Below are positions 63,455 through 64,000 of a stretch of 64,000 bases of DNA, piece after piece (the stretch's first letter is position 1; the number at the start of each line of letters is the position of its first letter). The notes under the pieces were generated by a model, which saw only the letters and a program-made list of their open reading frames with translations, had not been told where the DNA came from and made no database searches. The position numbers and the translations under genes are program-made. The stretch lies in assembly GCA_015698305.1 (NCBI GenBank), contig CP048620.1, positions 708,557 to 772,556 on the forward strand. The letters run 5' to 3'. This DNA comes from Candidatus Nitrohelix vancouverensis. GTDB taxonomy: Bacteria; Nitrospinota; Nitrospinia; Nitrospinales; VA-1.

Positions 63455-64000
63455 TCACTCGCTCCCTTCCGGCGCCAGGGTCAATTTTGAGCGAGCGATG
63501 ATTTCCTGGGCCAGCTCCACATAAGAATCCGAACCTTTACTGCGACTGGCGTATAAAATGATCGGCTTGCCGTGACTGGGCGCTTCGCTGAGGCGGACAT
63601 TGCGCGGAATAACGGTTTTGAGCAGATAATCCTTGAAATAGGCTTCCACCTGCTCTTTGACCTGAGTCGTCAACAAGGTTCGTGAATCGTACATCGTCAG
63701 CAAAATACCTTCGACGCGAAGCTCCGGGTTCAATGACTGCTTCACCCGCTTGAGCGTTTTGAGAAGATGACTCAATCCCTGCAAGGCATAATATTCGCAT
63801 TGCATCGGAATGAGAACCGATTGCGCCACGGTGAGGGCGTTGAGAGTGAGCAGTCCCAACGACGGCGGGCAATCGATAAAAATATAATCGTATTCCTCGC
63901 CGCTTCCGTTCAGAGCCTGCTTCAATTTCGACTCGCGCTCCGGCTGGTTGACCAGCTCGATTTCCGCTCCCGCCAGATCAACAGACGATGGAGCGACCTT
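63455..64000 (-). CDS. parA: Chromosome-partition ATPase ParA/Soj, N-terminus outside the window
   Basis: About 182 C-terminal residues. The visible part starts APSSVDLAGAEIEL and contains DYIFIDCPPSLGLLTLNAL (Walker B region), QCEYYALQGLSHLL, VIPRNVRLSEAPSHGKPII and YVELAQEIIAR, all typical of Soj. Walker A lies beyond base 64000. It precedes parB on the same strand, as usual, with a 230-bp gap filled by the 76-bp repeats. Confidence 0.95.
   Translation of the reverse strand, partial: KVAPSSVDLAGAEIELVNQPERESKLKQALNGSGEEYDYIFIDCPPSLGLLTLNALTVAQSVLIPMQCEYYALQGLSHLLKTLKRVKQSLNPELRVEGILLTMYDSRTLLTTQVKEQVEAYFKDYLLKTVIPRNVRLSEAPSHGKPIILYASRSKGSDSYVELAQEIIARSKLTLAPEGSE

Overview
The window is chromosomal DNA of a diderm (Gram-negative) bacterium that carries flagellar genes (FliW, CsrA, a FlgF/FlgG-type rod protein), type IV pilus-like minor pilins, outer-membrane proteins and a sigma-32 factor. 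Gene content and order (pheA-tyrA-cmk-rpsA-sppA-IHF-aroC; parA-parB-bactofilin) remind me of Nitrospinota or deltaproteobacteria-like lineages. That is recollection, not a database result.

Layout. 1-9.4 kb: end of an aldehyde dehydrogenase gene, then two minor-pilin operons on the minus strand (FimT-PilV-PilX-PilW and PilV-PilW-PilX). One PilW carries an Ig-like and a lectin-like tail. 9.5-17.8 kb: compact housekeeping block for aromatic amino acids, cytidylate kinase, ribosomal protein S1, signal peptide peptidase, IHF-like protein and a nitrilase-family amidase. 17.8-29.9 kb: accessory and metabolic genes mixed together (HNH nuclease, GIY-YIG nuclease, RpoH, fumarase, an Rhs remnant, an RHH/PIN toxin-antitoxin pair). 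30-36.6 kb: a TetR-controlled RND/MMPL exporter operon with a LolA-like protein and an outer-membrane barrel. 36.6-53.5 kb: FliW/CsrA, tRNA-Phe, fragments of restriction and Fic genes, a DnaC-like ATPase and assorted enzymes. 53.5-64 kb: a flagellar rod protein, arginine biosynthesis, and a cluster joining ParA/ParB, two bactofilins, a MinD-like ATPase, RsmI and an L,D-transpeptidase.

The most unusual feature lies between 19.6 and 53.5 kb. Almost every intergenic gap there is filled by a mosaic of short palindromes. One family (R1) is a uniform unit of about 102 bp made of two hairpins with inverted ends. A second (R2) alternates a semi-constant linker of about 60 nt, of which I count roughly 40 copies, with exchangeable hairpin cassettes whose stems change by compensatory substitution. 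The units abut or overlap stop codons of several genes. A small GIY-YIG nuclease gene sits exactly between a half copy and a full copy of R1, so a nuclease-linked palindromic element system is a reasonable hypothesis.

A second noteworthy point is in the last cluster. The L,D-transpeptidase and the neighbouring bactofilin share a homologous N-terminal cytoplasmic domain (ungapped over about 47 residues), which suggests that a cytoskeletal scaffold positions a cell-wall enzyme.
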